64,000 bases of DNA, from contig NC_090157.1 of the NCBI RefSeq assembly GCF_017916325.1, positions 191,001-255,000 on the forward strand, given 5' to 3'. Source of the stretch: Leishmania martiniquensis (Eukaryota > Euglenozoa > Kinetoplastea > Trypanosomatida > Trypanosomatidae). Position numbers and translations under genes: made by a program. Positions 48,404 through 58,493 of the stretch are shown here, one piece after another. The first letter of the stretch is position 1. The number at the start of each line of letters is the position of its first letter. The notes below the pieces were generated by a model that saw only the letters and a list, made by a program, of their open reading frames with translations, made no database searches and was not told the DNA's origin.

Positions 48404-51400
48404 TCAGCAAAGCACACGCGCGCAGCTGGTCGGCGATGCACCCGCCACACGCACGAGATCGGGGTCGACGGCGGCGTACACGAACACTTGCTCGTAGTCT
48501 TCTGTCGATGCAGCCACAGCAGATCGCTCGAGAAGGCGCCGTAGACGATGACCCTGTACGCTCAAGCAGTAGCACTCCCGCTGGGGATGTGGTGCAGCCG
48601 CAGCAGCAGAGCCCGTACGAGTGCCTTCACAGTAAAACTGTGAGGGCGCCATCATCGCGTTGCCGACGTTCTTCCTCATCTCAGCGGACGCACTGGTCGA
48701 CGGCGGCATTACCGCTAAGGAGGAGAGCGTGGCAGAAGGAAGAGGAAGAGCTCGCGTGATGGCAAGCGGCACGTGATGCTCTTCGACTCCACCAGCTCCT
48801 CCTGTCATTGCAGTGCCCGCGGGCGCCGGGCCACCGACGCAGTGGCCACCAGGAGCGGGGAGCGGTGTAGAAACGTACAGCGGAATCCAATGCCACGTGG
48901 AGAGGGGAAAGAGACGTCCTGCGGCAGCAGAGCAGGGCGGCTGCAGAGGCGGCATCACAGACGCATGAGCAGGCACGCTGCAGAGTAGATACGAGACTGC
49001 TTGGGCATGTCTCCAGTCAGCACAAGTCGCAGCCGCAGCGCACCCAACCCCACAGCTGGCCGGCGCGCCGGGGAAGGATCTGGTCGAGCCGCCTTCCACC
49101 GGGGTGGGCTCGTCCTTGCACAGCAACATGGTGCACAAGAGCACGTGCCACGAGGAGGAACCTGGGGAGGGCCGCGCCGGCTCAGTGCTGGGTGCGCCTA
49201 GTAGTAGCGAGCCAGTCACCGTCCTATTCTGAGACACCGATTCGTGCTCGTCGGCACGCAACTCATCCGCACATACGCGGAGGCTCAACGGGGAGACATA
49301 CAGGACTTTGCGGCACGTTCGTCTACACAGCGAGTCGACGTCTCGTCCTGTCTCCGGTGACACGAAGGCGGCACTCGCGTCGCAGCTGTCACTGAGCAGC
49401 GACCGATAGACAGCGTTTAGTGGCACACCGAGTGCGGCCTCGGTCGCTCCGCCGGTAAGCTGCTCCATCGCACAGCAGGCACCAAATTCATGACGAAGGA
49501 GCAAGAATGAGGGAAGCGAAGGCCGCGGAACAAGACTACCCCACCTGAGAAATCGCAGGGGCAGTCGATGTCGGGGGACAGCGGTCATAGAGAGCGGAGA
49601 AGAACGAGAGCCGCTTTGTTTCATCGGCATATGGGTCCCATGAGAGGTCGCCATGACTGGCCAGAGCGCTCGCAGCAGAGCACCATCGCTTACGTTCAGC
49701 AAGGGAAAACAGCCGGCTGCGCCGGCTAACGCTCCTTCAGTCTCCTCGCCGGCTGCCACGCCGCGCGGTGCTGCAGGAGAAACGCCAGCGTCGACGCCCG
49801 CCATGGTGCACGGCAGCCACCCAACACAGGCAGCAGCAAAGCTGTCGGCACCTCCTGCTGAGATACTAAGAGGAGGAAGCGCACAGAGAGAGGAGACTGA
49901 AGTGCTCTCAGCGGGCGGGTCAGTCTCTCCTAGCCAGCAGGCGTCAACCTGGATCGCTACCAGTGGCAATGGCGAAGGCTCCGTGTCGAGAGTGGACGCC
50001 ACCAGGGCCGTAGATCCAGCGGCAGAGCTGCTCGCCGCACCCACGTGCGCCGACACGACGTCCGCCCAGTGCAGAACCGAAAGTCGAAGTGCGAAGGCCA
50101 GCGAGGAGGGGCCATGTTGCACCTCCCTTGCACCACACCACAGAAAGCACCAAGACGCGCCCACAGCAGCGCCTGCACCTCGAGTCGTATCACCAAACGC
50201 AATCCACCCACATGGACTGACTACGGGAAGTCGCTGCAGGCGCAGTACCCATGTTGCAGCGGGGGTAACGCCACCCGCAGTGGCTGGAACAGCAGCGGGA
50301 ACGCGTTCTTTGCCGTCCTCACGCTCCGGGAGGTCGGGTACGTCCGTGCGAAGGTCCCGTACCGTCATCACCGCTCCAGTGGAGAGGTCCACAACGCCAA
50401 CAAGCGATCCGACGGCGAGGACAAGAAGCACTGTGCCTGTGGCCGCCGTCTCCGCCACCGCTTTCGTCGGCAGGCCTGCAGGCGGTTGCTGATGTCCCGG
50501 CCATTTCAGCGCGCCCTCGTTCGGCGTCATAATCACTTTCAGATGCACAGCATCGGCACCGGCACCGCAGTTCAGCAGCGACTCGAGAAACAGCCGCTTC
50601 AGCGGCACAGCGGCGTTGTCCTCATAGCCCCAGCAAAGGGCTCCAAGATGCACCACCGCGCCCTCGCCACTGGGTAGGCCACCAGTGGCCGAAGCCGCAT
50701 CACGGGAGCGGGAGACGCATCTCCAGCCAACAACATCACCGCTGCGCAGCAGTGCCACCGCATCCATCTCCCTCACATGCGACGGCAGTGACGACTTGAA
50801 TGATGCAGCGGTGGTCGCTGGGCATGGATCTCGTCCAGCAAGGCCATCGACTTCGCCTTCGTACAAGTCGCCGGCCAGCCACGCAACTGCAACAGGCACC
50901 ACACCATCATTCACACTCGCCCCTAGCCTTCCTGCAGCCACTGAGAGCGTTGGCGTGTGCGACAGAAGATCGAAGGGGGTCGTGAGCGTGTCAGCGGCGC
51001 TTAGGCTATGGAGAAGACCCGAGAAGGCGGAAGGCAACACGACTCGAGTGCAGCTACCCAATGCCCACGGGCAGGGGCCCGCGAACGCAGTCGACGGCTC
51101 GGACAGCGGCGCAGTCGCACTCGAGCTTGGCCTACCTTCCTTCGCCGCAACACCCAAGGCGGTGCTCGTCGCCCCGGCAACGGCTGCCGCGCGACCACCC
51201 AAAACATCAGTTCCGTTCACATCTGAAGAGCACAGCCGAAGCTCAAAGACGCCCTCGAGGACAGTGTGGTAGGGCGTATTCGCCTCATGCCCGATGGTGT
51301 CGTCGGCATGAGGCGTTGTGGCGTATCCGCACACAAGGCAGCTGATGTCGCTGGCTGTTACTTCGGGGTTCGCTGCTGTAGACCGCCAGCAGAGAATCCG

Positions 51401-53854
51401 CGCAAACATCTGCAGAGGTGCGTTGCGCAAAGGTCGCGGCAGCGACTCAAAGGACGCCGCTGATGAGCGCAGTGCATGTAAAACATGCACAGAGAAGCTC
51501 CAGTGTTCGTCAGCAGTCATGCCGCTGTTGCGGCAGACGCTGTCGCTGCGACGGCCGTCAGTCACCATTGGCATCGCTCGCGTCCACTGCGCCTGAATGG
51601 TGATGACAACAGCGCTGCAGCAGTGCGCCCTCGCCTCTGGAGGTGCCAAGGGCTTCTCAAAAAGAAGAGCACACACGCGCGCAACCGTTCGCCTCTCTCC
51701 TTGACTGCCGCACCTTGTCAGGTCTACAGATGTACGGGAGCCGTCGCCCCTGCGAGCGGTCATGATGCGTGGTTCCAGAAAGGCTGTCTGCGCATCATCT
51801 ACGTAGCCGTCCAGTTTGCACCGCGCCTCTTCGCCGTTGGGACCATAAAGAACGAAGGCGAAGACACTTGAGCTGCGAGCCATGTTGAGGTCACCCTGCG
51901 CCCTAGTGGCACGCTGAAGTGGTGCGCGTTCTCCTGTGCGCGCCGCACCGTCCCTCACGAGCGGCGCGTCAGCCGCAGTCCCTCCTCCGTGCTCACGGCC
52001 ATCGACGGCGGCAGCAATACTGCGATAAAGGCTACTCGTCGCGTATGGCTGCTGCGCTGGACGCTGAAACACGCCGAGGAGCACCGCGGCCGCATCCGTG
52101 GAGGAGTGGATTGCGGCGCGAAACCTTCGCCCAGCCGAGGGCGCGGAGGCCGTCGGAGCCGTAGCGGATCGCTTATTCGTGGTGGAGGGAGCAGTCTGGG
52201 AAGGCGAGCGCAGACTGGCAAGCGCCGTGGCAAAGAGAAAATGCGGGTGAGCGAGGGAAAGTCCGCGCACGGACCACGGCCCCTCCAGCAGACGCCCCGC
52301 CACTATCGTTGGCGTCCTGTGGGGGGTGGCGGCAGCAGGATCAGTGGCGGCGCTCAGCTGGTCGCCCTCTTCCTTGAGGTAGCACACGGCCAGCGAGTCC
52401 AAGCATGGCTCAATGGGGCCACCGCTGGCGACGAAAGTGCGACGCGATGGCGTGATTGGGGCCGCATAAAGCACGGCTAGGAGTGGGTACGATTGCTTAA
52501 AGTCAGCTGTCCCGGGCAGCCACTGAAGGCTGCGCACGCTGGCATACGGCAGGATGCCAAATGATGAAGCGGAGCTGCGAAAGTCTCTGCTCGACGGTGA
52601 CGGCGGCCACGCGAGGCGCAGCAGCTCACTTATGTCAAAGATGGCTTGAGCGTGCAGTCGCCACTCACCGGCGGCCACAGACGCCTTCTGTAGGCACCCG
52701 CCGCAGCCGCGGAGACTGGCATACCGCGCAACAGGGTGCGCACAAGACGAAGAAGGGAGGGTCGGGAAGGAAGACGCGACGGTTGGGCTGCACCACACAA
52801 CAAGCAGCTCCAGCAGCGACTTGCTGCCGTCACCTATGGCATCTGCAGAGGCTTCGCTGCGTGCAGTGAGTGGCAGCGTCCGCACGAGCGAGCTCACGAG
52901 AGGAGCCCCAGTAGCCCATGTCTGCTGGCAAGTCCAGCCCCCAACCGCGTCGGTGCCGGGCCGCGGCGCCGACGTTGGTGACGGGGTAGACGGAATCCAC
53001 ACGCAGCCGCTCAACTGCACCGACCACTCCGCTGGCGGCGAGTGGCGCGTGAGCTTGTATGTCGCCAAGGCGGCACATCCGCAATCAAAGCAGCACAGCA
53101 CTTCCGCCAAGAGGACAGTAGCGGACGAGGCATCGTGCGTCATCGCAACCAATGTTGCCGCGTGTGCTGCGCCAGGGGAGCATTGCCAAGCCTCCTGCCG
53201 TACTAAGTGGAGTGCCACCAAATGGTCACCAGAGAAGCGGGTTGGGGAACGCTGGGAAGAAGTTGCTGGCGCTCCAGCGGCACGGCCTGCGGGAGATGCT
53301 TTGGCGGCTGCTTCGCCACGCAGTAAAGAATACATGAGCTGGGAGGCCCGAAGGGCCGCCGTGGAGCTGCTTTGGGTGTCTGATACTGACGCTGCAGCGG
53401 CTGCGGAGTGCTCGACGGGCAAGCAAAAATTCGATGCGTGCGAACGAGCGGTGGCCAGAGTCGATGCAGCGCCCGCATCACCAGCGGACGCGGCCGCCCG
53501 GCGGCACGCAGAGCACCCCTCGCACCCGTCGTGTGCACTGAGTGCGAGGTCCGACCCACGCGAGCCTCCCAATGAGCACGCGTAGAGAGCCGCGCGAATG
53601 GCTCTTTGGGGCGTGGCAACGGAAGACGAAGGTCTCGGCCCACGAGGATCGGCCTCTGAAGACCCATGGGCGGTCTTGCCAAAGGAGAAGAGCGCGACGT
53701 CGAAAGAGCTGTGTCGCGCAGAGCCGGTGCCCGCAGCGGAGGCGATGGCAAAGACCAGCGTATAGCCGTCGGCCGCGCAAACGGCGTGGATCAAGTGCGC
53801 ACCGCCGCCAGAGCCGACACTGTTGGTCGGCGCGGTGGAGCCGACGAGGAGCAT
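48404..53854 (-). CDS. 1816-residue protein of unknown function, possible beta-propeller segments
   Basis: ATG at 53854 confirmed; 5.45 kb without a stop. No family recognised. Composition is Ala/Ser-rich with many Cys and Trp. Scattered through it are short strand-rich units of WD/propeller style, for example AVCAADGYTLVFAIASAAG (28-46), SVRSLQWLPGTAD and YPLLAVLYAAP further on, and VLLVLAVGSLVGVVDLSTG followed by VVSPCGWIAFGD in the second half. Each has the 'small-hydrophobic run, Gly/Asp turn, hydrophobic run' rhythm of propeller blades, separated by low-complexity linkers. No kinase, transmembrane or nucleotide-binding motif is evident. A scaffold such as a nucleoporin, coat or trafficking subunit would fit the size and pattern, but this is inference with weak support. 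Confidence 0.82.
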   Translation of the reverse strand: MLLVGSTAPTNSVGSGGGAHLIHAVCAADGYTLVFAIASAAGTGSARHSSFDVALFSFGKTAHGSSEADPRGPRPSSSVATPQRAIRAALYACSLGGSRGSDLALSAHDGCEGCSACRRAAASAGDAGAASTLATARSHASNFCLPVEHSAAAAASVSDTQSSSTAALRASQLMYSLLRGEAAAKASPAGRAAGAPATSSQRSPTRFSGDHLVALHLVRQEAWQCSPGAAHAATLVAMTHDASSATVLLAEVLCCFDCGCAALATYKLTRHSPPAEWSVQLSGCVWIPSTPSPTSAPRPGTDAVGGWTCQQTWATGAPLVSSLVRTLPLTARSEASADAIGDGSKSLLELLVVWCSPTVASSFPTLPSSSCAHPVARYASLRGCGGCLQKASVAAGEWRLHAQAIFDISELLRLAWPPSPSSRDFRSSASSFGILPYASVRSLQWLPGTADFKQSYPLLAVLYAAPITPSRRTFVASGGPIEPCLDSLAVCYLKEEGDQLSAATDPAAATPHRTPTIVAGRLLEGPWSVRGLSLAHPHFLFATALASLRSPSQTAPSTTNKRSATAPTASAPSAGRRFRAAIHSSTDAAAVLLGVFQRPAQQPYATSSLYRSIAAAVDGREHGGGTAADAPLVRDGAARTGERAPLQRATRAQGDLNMARSSSVFAFVLYGPNGEEARCKLDGYVDDAQTAFLEPRIMTARRGDGSRTSVDLTRCGSQGERRTVARVCALLFEKPLAPPEARAHCCSAVVITIQAQWTRAMPMVTDGRRSDSVCRNSGMTADEHWSFSVHVLHALRSSAASFESLPRPLRNAPLQMFARILCWRSTAANPEVTASDISCLVCGYATTPHADDTIGHEANTPYHTVLEGVFELRLCSSDVNGTDVLGGRAAAVAGATSTALGVAAKEGRPSSSATAPLSEPSTAFAGPCPWALGSCTRVVLPSAFSGLLHSLSAADTLTTPFDLLSHTPTLSVAAGRLGASVNDGVVPVAVAWLAGDLYEGEVDGLAGRDPCPATTAASFKSSLPSHVREMDAVALLRSGDVVGWRCVSRSRDAASATGGLPSGEGAVVHLGALCWGYEDNAAVPLKRLFLESLLNCGAGADAVHLKVIMTPNEGALKWPGHQQPPAGLPTKAVAETAATGTVLLVLAVGSLVGVVDLSTGAVMTVRDLRTDVPDLPEREDGKERVPAAVPATAGGVTPAATWVLRLQRLPVVSPCGWIAFGDTTRGAGAAVGASWCFLWCGAREVQHGPSSLAFALRLSVLHWADVVSAHVGAASSSAAGSTALVASTLDTEPSPLPLVAIQVDACWLGETDPPAESTSVSSLCALPPLSISAGGADSFAAACVGWLPCTMAGVDAGVSPAAPRGVAAGEETEGALAGAAGCFPLLNVSDGALLRALWPVMATSHGTHMPMKQSGSRSSPLSMTAVPRHRLPLRFLRWGSLVPRPSLPSFLLLRHEFGACCAMEQLTGGATEAALGVPLNAVYRSLLSDSCDASAAFVSPETGRDVDSLCRRTCRKVLYVSPLSLRVCADELRADEHESVSQNRTVTGSLLLGAPSTEPARPSPGSSSWHVLLCTMLLCKDEPTPVEGGSTRSFPGAPASCGVGCAAAATCADWRHAQAVSYLLCSVPAHASVMPPLQPPCSAAAGRLFPLSTWHWIPLYVSTPLPAPGGHCVGGPAPAGTAMTGGAGGVEEHHVPLAITRALPLPSATLSSLAVMPPSTSASAEMRKNVGNAMMAPSQFYCEGTRTGSAAAAAPHPQRECYCLSVQGHRLRRLLERSAVAASTEDYEQVFVYAAVDPDLVRVAGASPTSCARVLC

Positions 53855-53922
53855 TTCATGTAGAAATGCGTCGCCCCTCTGCGTAGCAAAGGTGCTGTGC
53901 GAAGACTGATGACAGCGAGAGT

Positions 53923-53980
53923 CTTTGCGCGTGTGGGGGACAAGCGAGAGAAAGATTGAGGGGGAGGGGGGTGGGAGAAG
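53923..53980 (-). promoter_or_regulatory. putative trans-splice acceptor, 1816-residue gene
   Basis: Strong purine tract at 53935-53980 on plus; first AG (CT at 53923-53924) about 68 nt upstream of the ATG at 53854. Confidence 0.5.
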
Positions 53981-54695
53981 CAGGCGGTGGCGAGTGCTTT
54001 TTTTTCGTCAGGTATCCAAAGCACTCGCAAAAGGGCGCGTGGCTTCGAAGCTGCCTGTGAATCGTACCAAGAGGAAACGTGGGCATGCCTAGTTTGTACC
54101 ACATTAAGCAGAAAACACAGCGACGCCGACGAGATTCGCCGTGAATGCGTTCCTATAGCCGGCCCTTCTGTGTCGGTGAGCACATGTCTGCGTGGCGCGC
54201 ATCACCATTACTAGAGGGAGAGAGAAAAACCGGTGATAGTAGCCGTGAGCAAGGCAGGTGTAGAAGGACGAAGACAGCCACGTAGCGTGACCACCACCAT
54301 CGCTGGCACAGTACACAGCACCCCCCCCTTACACACACACGCCTCTTCTCCTGCACTTGCATGCCCTCCGCTCTTTTCGCTTTGGTGTGCGTTTGAGCGG
54401 GGACAGAGAGAGAGATGGCGAGGGGTGGGGTGGGGAGGGGGCGCTTATCCCTCCCTCATTTTCTTTTAATTCGCAGCCCCTTCGGCATCAGTTCATAAAT
54501 ACTTCGTCTCTTCTACGCTCGCAGCACTCCAGCGAAAGCGACACAGACAGACACAGAGAGAGGGAAGACTGGGGAAGGAAGTCGCTCAACACTGCAGGGC
54601 CCTCAGTCCTCCTCCCGCGAAGTTGCCTAGACCGACACCCACACCTATACCGGCGCACCGGCCGTTGAGCGATGCGCACATCAACGACGACGGCA

Positions 54696-54712
54696 AATAT
54701 ATATATATATAT
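54696..54712 (+). repeat. (TA)n microsatellite
   Basis: Eight TA units followed by an A-rich run. Confidence 0.9.
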
Positions 54713-54803
54713 CGAAGAAAAAAAACAGTCATCCAAAGGGAAGAGGAGGTGCGGCATATCGGCAGCAACCAAAGCGGCGTCTCCGGCGCTATCGTGTGGA
54801 CAG

Positions 54804-54843
54804 GCTACACGCACCCGCACACGCACACACACACACGCACACG
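54804..54843 (+). repeat. (CA)n microsatellite, interrupted
   Basis: CAC/CA repeats with GC interruptions. Confidence 0.85.
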
Positions 54844-55262
54844 GTGAGTGTGTAAGTCAGAGAGAGCTTGCGCACCACGGCCCCCAGATGCGATCGGCGT
54901 GCCGTGGATACGAAAGCGCCCTAATGCGTGTGTGCGCGCTCGGCCTTCCGGACGGCGCTGCTTCTCACATTTTGACCTGAGCCTCTGTGACGATATGGGC
55001 CAACCAGCAGTGCCCCGTAGACGCACCACGAACGACGGTGGGAGAGGCACGGGAGAGCGAAGGGCGAAGCAATGCACGGGACCGCGCGGCGCACACACGC
55101 ACACGCCGACGCACATCCGCGCACAAACACGGAGAATGGTGTGCTCGATGGCGCGCGTTACCAACGAGGGCAACGCTTCGTGCCCCGTACTGTCGCACGT
55201 CGCACGTTCCCCTTCTCTTTGGGTGCCCCTCGCTCTGTCCTTATCCCACTCCCTGTCGACTT

Positions 55263-56801
55263 CTAGGCGGCCGCGGCAGCGCTACCGGCAGCGAGCGCAG
55301 GAACGCAACGGTACGCCTCGTTAAAAGGCTCCTTCAGAAGAGTCGACAGTTCATCAGACAGGGTCAGTACCTCCAAGCCAACAGCGCGAACGTCCATGGA
55401 GTGGCTGCCAGCGCTGGCCGGGATAGTGACGCTGATTTGGTACTCCAGCCGCGGATCCTCCTCCTCGTCCCGTAGCACAATGAGCGGCTGTCGCCTCGTC
55501 TCTCGCACAGCGATGGCGATGCCCCTCTCGTTCAGCCGCTCGAAGTGGCGCGTCTCGTTTTCAGATAAGTACACGAGTTGGCCGTTCTCCGGCGGCAGCA
55601 CATCACTCACGTCGTCATCCGCGAGCTCGATGATGGGGATGCGGGCGTACGTCTCGCAGTCCTGGGCACTGACGGCGGGGCGTGAGCGTAGCAGAATGCG
55701 GCAGTCTGGCCGCTCCACCGAGGTGCAGAAGGCCGTCTGCACGTCCACCCACTCTCCGTACACCCCCTCCACCTTCATGTGCTCGTTCAGCACCACCTCT
55801 AGCTTGTCCTTGGCGCGCTTGATGCCGCCCTCGTAGGTGAGACGCGCGTTCTTGCTGACGGGCTGAAATCCACGCTCCTGCAAAAACGCCTCCACAAGGG
55901 GAACGGCGCTCTCCGGCGCTGTGGAGACCCACGTGTACGGCTTCGTCAGCTGGAGCCGCTGCTGTAGCGTGTAGGCGGAGACGACAGCCTCGCTGTAGCG
56001 CATCGCCGCAGGAGTCAAGAGCAGTTTTCCGATCTCGACGGTCAGCTCCCCATCCATTCGAAGGTTGCTCATGTTTAGCAGACACCACTGGAGCACCTTG
56101 CTGTAACGCGTCTGCAGGGCTCCGGCCGCATCGGATGAGGAGAGGGTGTAGCACTCTGTGTTGGCCGGAAATCCCGGGAAGGTGGACGTATTGACGCGAC
56201 GGACAACGGCTTCAGCACAACTGCCTGTCGTAAGCAGCTGAAACGCCTTGGGAACCATGTTGGCGGTTCCTTTATAGAAGCCTGCCTGAGCCAAATCCAG
56301 CAGCGGCTCTGGCTGAGTCGTGCCAGCGCCAGCCCAGTTGCCATAGCCCTGCTCATTCTCTCTGCCGGCGCCTTCCGCAGCCCCCGCGGCCGCAGAGGCG
56401 CTGCCGCGCTGCTCAGCACTGTCCTTTTTGTGCAGATATTCTTCCATACGTCGCACGACTGCCGCTTTCTTTGCCGTCGGGTCGACAGTGATGCCGACAT
56501 CGGCCAGAAAATCGCGCATCTGAGCCACCTGCAGCGAGAACAGGTTGCCTTCATTCCACAGCTGCCACACCTCTTCGTACTTCACCTTTACCATCTTGTT
56601 ACTAAGCGCCACATGTGGCCCGGAGGCACGGCAGTCGCCGGTGGTTGGGCCAGCGCTACTCTCGTACCGACGGGACACGCAAAGAGCAGCAGCGGTGACC
56701 GTCCGAGAGCACGTGCCACGGAAGTGGGCAGACTGCCATGAGGGCCCCTCACAGCTGCTTCGCAGCAGCAGCAGCAGCGCCCGTCTGTGCGAGCGCAGCA
56801 T
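55263..56801 (-). CDS. mitochondrial SAP-domain protein, function unknown
   Basis: 512 residues, ATG at 56801 confirmed. The first 45 residues are a textbook mitochondrial presequence: Arg/Leu/Ser-rich with no acid until Glu18 (starting MLRSHRRALLLLLRSS) and an RRY-S type site near 44-48. A SAP-like helix-turn-helix follows (about 85-125): LFSLQVAQMRDFLADVGITV, then KKAAVVRRMEEYL. SAP motifs bind nucleic acid. The C-terminal 350 residues look globular, with mixed strands and helices (ELTVEIGKLLLTPAAM, YTWVSTAPES, VYGEWVDVQTAF, RLEYQISVTIPA), and match no family I can name. A role in kinetoplast DNA or mitochondrial RNA metabolism is likely from the targeting plus SAP combination, but which of the two cannot be decided. 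The Ala-rich C-terminus (GSAAAAA) is unusual. Confidence 0.92.
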   Translation of the reverse strand: MLRSHRRALLLLLRSSCEGPSWQSAHFRGTCSRTVTAAALCVSRRYESSAGPTTGDCRASGPHVALSNKMVKVKYEEVWQLWNEGNLFSLQVAQMRDFLADVGITVDPTAKKAAVVRRMEEYLHKKDSAEQRGSASAAAGAAEGAGRENEQGYGNWAGAGTTQPEPLLDLAQAGFYKGTANMVPKAFQLLTTGSCAEAVVRRVNTSTFPGFPANTECYTLSSSDAAGALQTRYSKVLQWCLLNMSNLRMDGELTVEIGKLLLTPAAMRYSEAVVSAYTLQQRLQLTKPYTWVSTAPESAVPLVEAFLQERGFQPVSKNARLTYEGGIKRAKDKLEVVLNEHMKVEGVYGEWVDVQTAFCTSVERPDCRILLRSRPAVSAQDCETYARIPIIELADDDVSDVLPPENGQLVYLSENETRHFERLNERGIAIAVRETRRQPLIVLRDEEEDPRLEYQISVTIPASAGSHSMDVRAVGLEVLTLSDELSTLLKEPFNEAYRCVPALAAGSAAAAA

Positions 56802-56810
56802 GTGTATTTT

Positions 56811-56899
56811 CTAGAGAACCGCGGGCACGGTGTTTGTTAGGCGTGCGAACGTGTATGCGTGCGGGCGTGCGTGATCACATGCAAAAAAAAGGAGAGAAC
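56811..56899 (-). promoter_or_regulatory. putative trans-splice acceptor, SAP-domain gene
   Basis: T-rich tract in transcript (A run at 56883-56890 on plus, then GGAGAGAA). The first AG after it is at 56812-56811, 9 nt before the ATG at 56801. The gap between tract and AG is about 70 nt. Confidence 0.35.
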
Positions 56900-58493
56900 C
56901 GCGTGCTCTGAGATACCACAGCCAAGGACGCAAAGGCGCGTCGATGGATCAACGTCCGCCTTGTGTGCCCCGACCCTGCCTTGCACAGCGGTCACTCTTC
57001 ACTTTGGCGTTCTCGTTGCCGCGCAGACAGAAACCCTTGTCCTTTTCTTCGTTGACACGCCTCTCACAAGGAGCGCGTACTGTACGAAAGACCCTCGCCC
57101 GCGCACACGCGGACGGAGAGGCCGACAAGTCCTCTTGAGTATCAACGGCTGCGGAGAGGACGCGAGGCGACTCCCCAAACAAAAAAAAGGGATGAAGTTG
57201 TGGAGAGAAGCGCGTACTGGTGGTGTGGTCAGTCGGAGGAGGGCAAGGCGCCCAAGAAATGTGGATCTCGAGATACGGCAGCACGACAAGGGAGGGTCCC
57301 GCTTGCCAGTGCGAAGGCATGTGTGCGTTACGAGCAGGGAGGGGACCGGCATAGATGAAGGGAAAATGGGAGGCGATGCAGGCCGGGGGTCCGCGCCGCT
57401 GAGTCAGAAAGGGGAGAGGAGAATCCGCCACTGCACGTGCGGCGCAGTCCCCAAGTCTGCATGGGCTCGGCACATCACACTGATATCCCTTTTTCTTATT
57501 GCTGTGGGCGCTTCCCACACGCATCGTCGAGAGGTGAGGAAACCGAGAGAGCGATGGGAAGAGAGGCGGAGGAGGGGAGGGGTGGGGAGGGGGAATAGGG
57601 CACACGCGTGAGAGCTCTCCCGCCCTGCCGCACCCCCCTCACACACACACACACTTACCCTCTCCCGCTCTAGTGCAGTTCACCTCTTTTGCGCCCGTCT
57701 TCTGTGCGTTGGGAGCATTTTCATTGCTGTGTGTGCTTCTTTTCTTTTTTCGCATATATGTCGATGGCAATGTGACGTCAGCGAGAACGCCAACACCCGA
57801 AAACACTCCACCGAAGATGATGATGATGACAGAGGATCTATTGTTTCAACAGACTGGCAGTGATGGGCCCGTAGAACGGGGGGAGGGAGGGAGGGGCGAA
57901 GACAGGTATGGGTATGGATGTGTGACGGAGGAGACGGGGGGAAGGGAGGGGGGAGGGTAAATGAGTGTATCCACTGCTCTTGATGCCTCCCCCCTCTGTA
58001 GCATCCTCGCGCGCGCCACCCTTCGCCACCGCGTCTAGCTCCCTCCCCCTCCTCTTCCTTGACCAAGGCGCTTAACACGCTCTACAGGATGGCATGCTGG
58101 GAACAAAGGGCGAGGCAGCGATCGAGCAAGCGCGTGGGGATGGCCGAGGAAGAGGAGCACGGTAGCGAGGGGTGGGGGGCCGGCGGATGTCGCTCACGAG
58201 CGCACAGGGCAAGCCGCACGAAGATAGAAAAGGGGCGAAATGAAAAAAAAAGCGAAAGGGATGGCGCGTACGCGCGGACATACGGAATGCACAACTCGAG
58301 AGGCAGCCAAGACGGCTGACGATACCGGTAAACCCCCAACCGTTTCGCGCGCATAGAAGAGACGCCCGAGAGGGGAGACGGGGGAGACAAGCACGAGCGC
58401 AGAGATGCAGCGGAACAATGAGATGGATTGTAGGCGAACAGGAAGCGCAACACAGCTGATATACACACCTGTCGTCTGCCACACGAGCAGTCT
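56900..58493. other. gene-free interval
   Basis: About 1.6 kb. Strong purine tracts at 57536-57597, 57877-57906 and 57930-57960 on plus, a short CA run at 57640-57654 and an ATG/GATGAT run at 57814-57830. The 218-residue minus-strand frame here is Pro/Ser/His-rich and not supported. Confidence 0.6.

Larger units (their letters stand above)
53981..55262. other. gene-free interval
   Basis: About 1.3 kb. A TA microsatellite (54696-54712) and a CA microsatellite (54804-54843) are the main landmarks. Small frames only. Confidence 0.6.

Noticed and set aside
49653..50492. 279-residue plus-strand frame
   Set aside because: Antisense shadow of the 1816-residue gene; Ser/Ala/Thr-rich with no domain.
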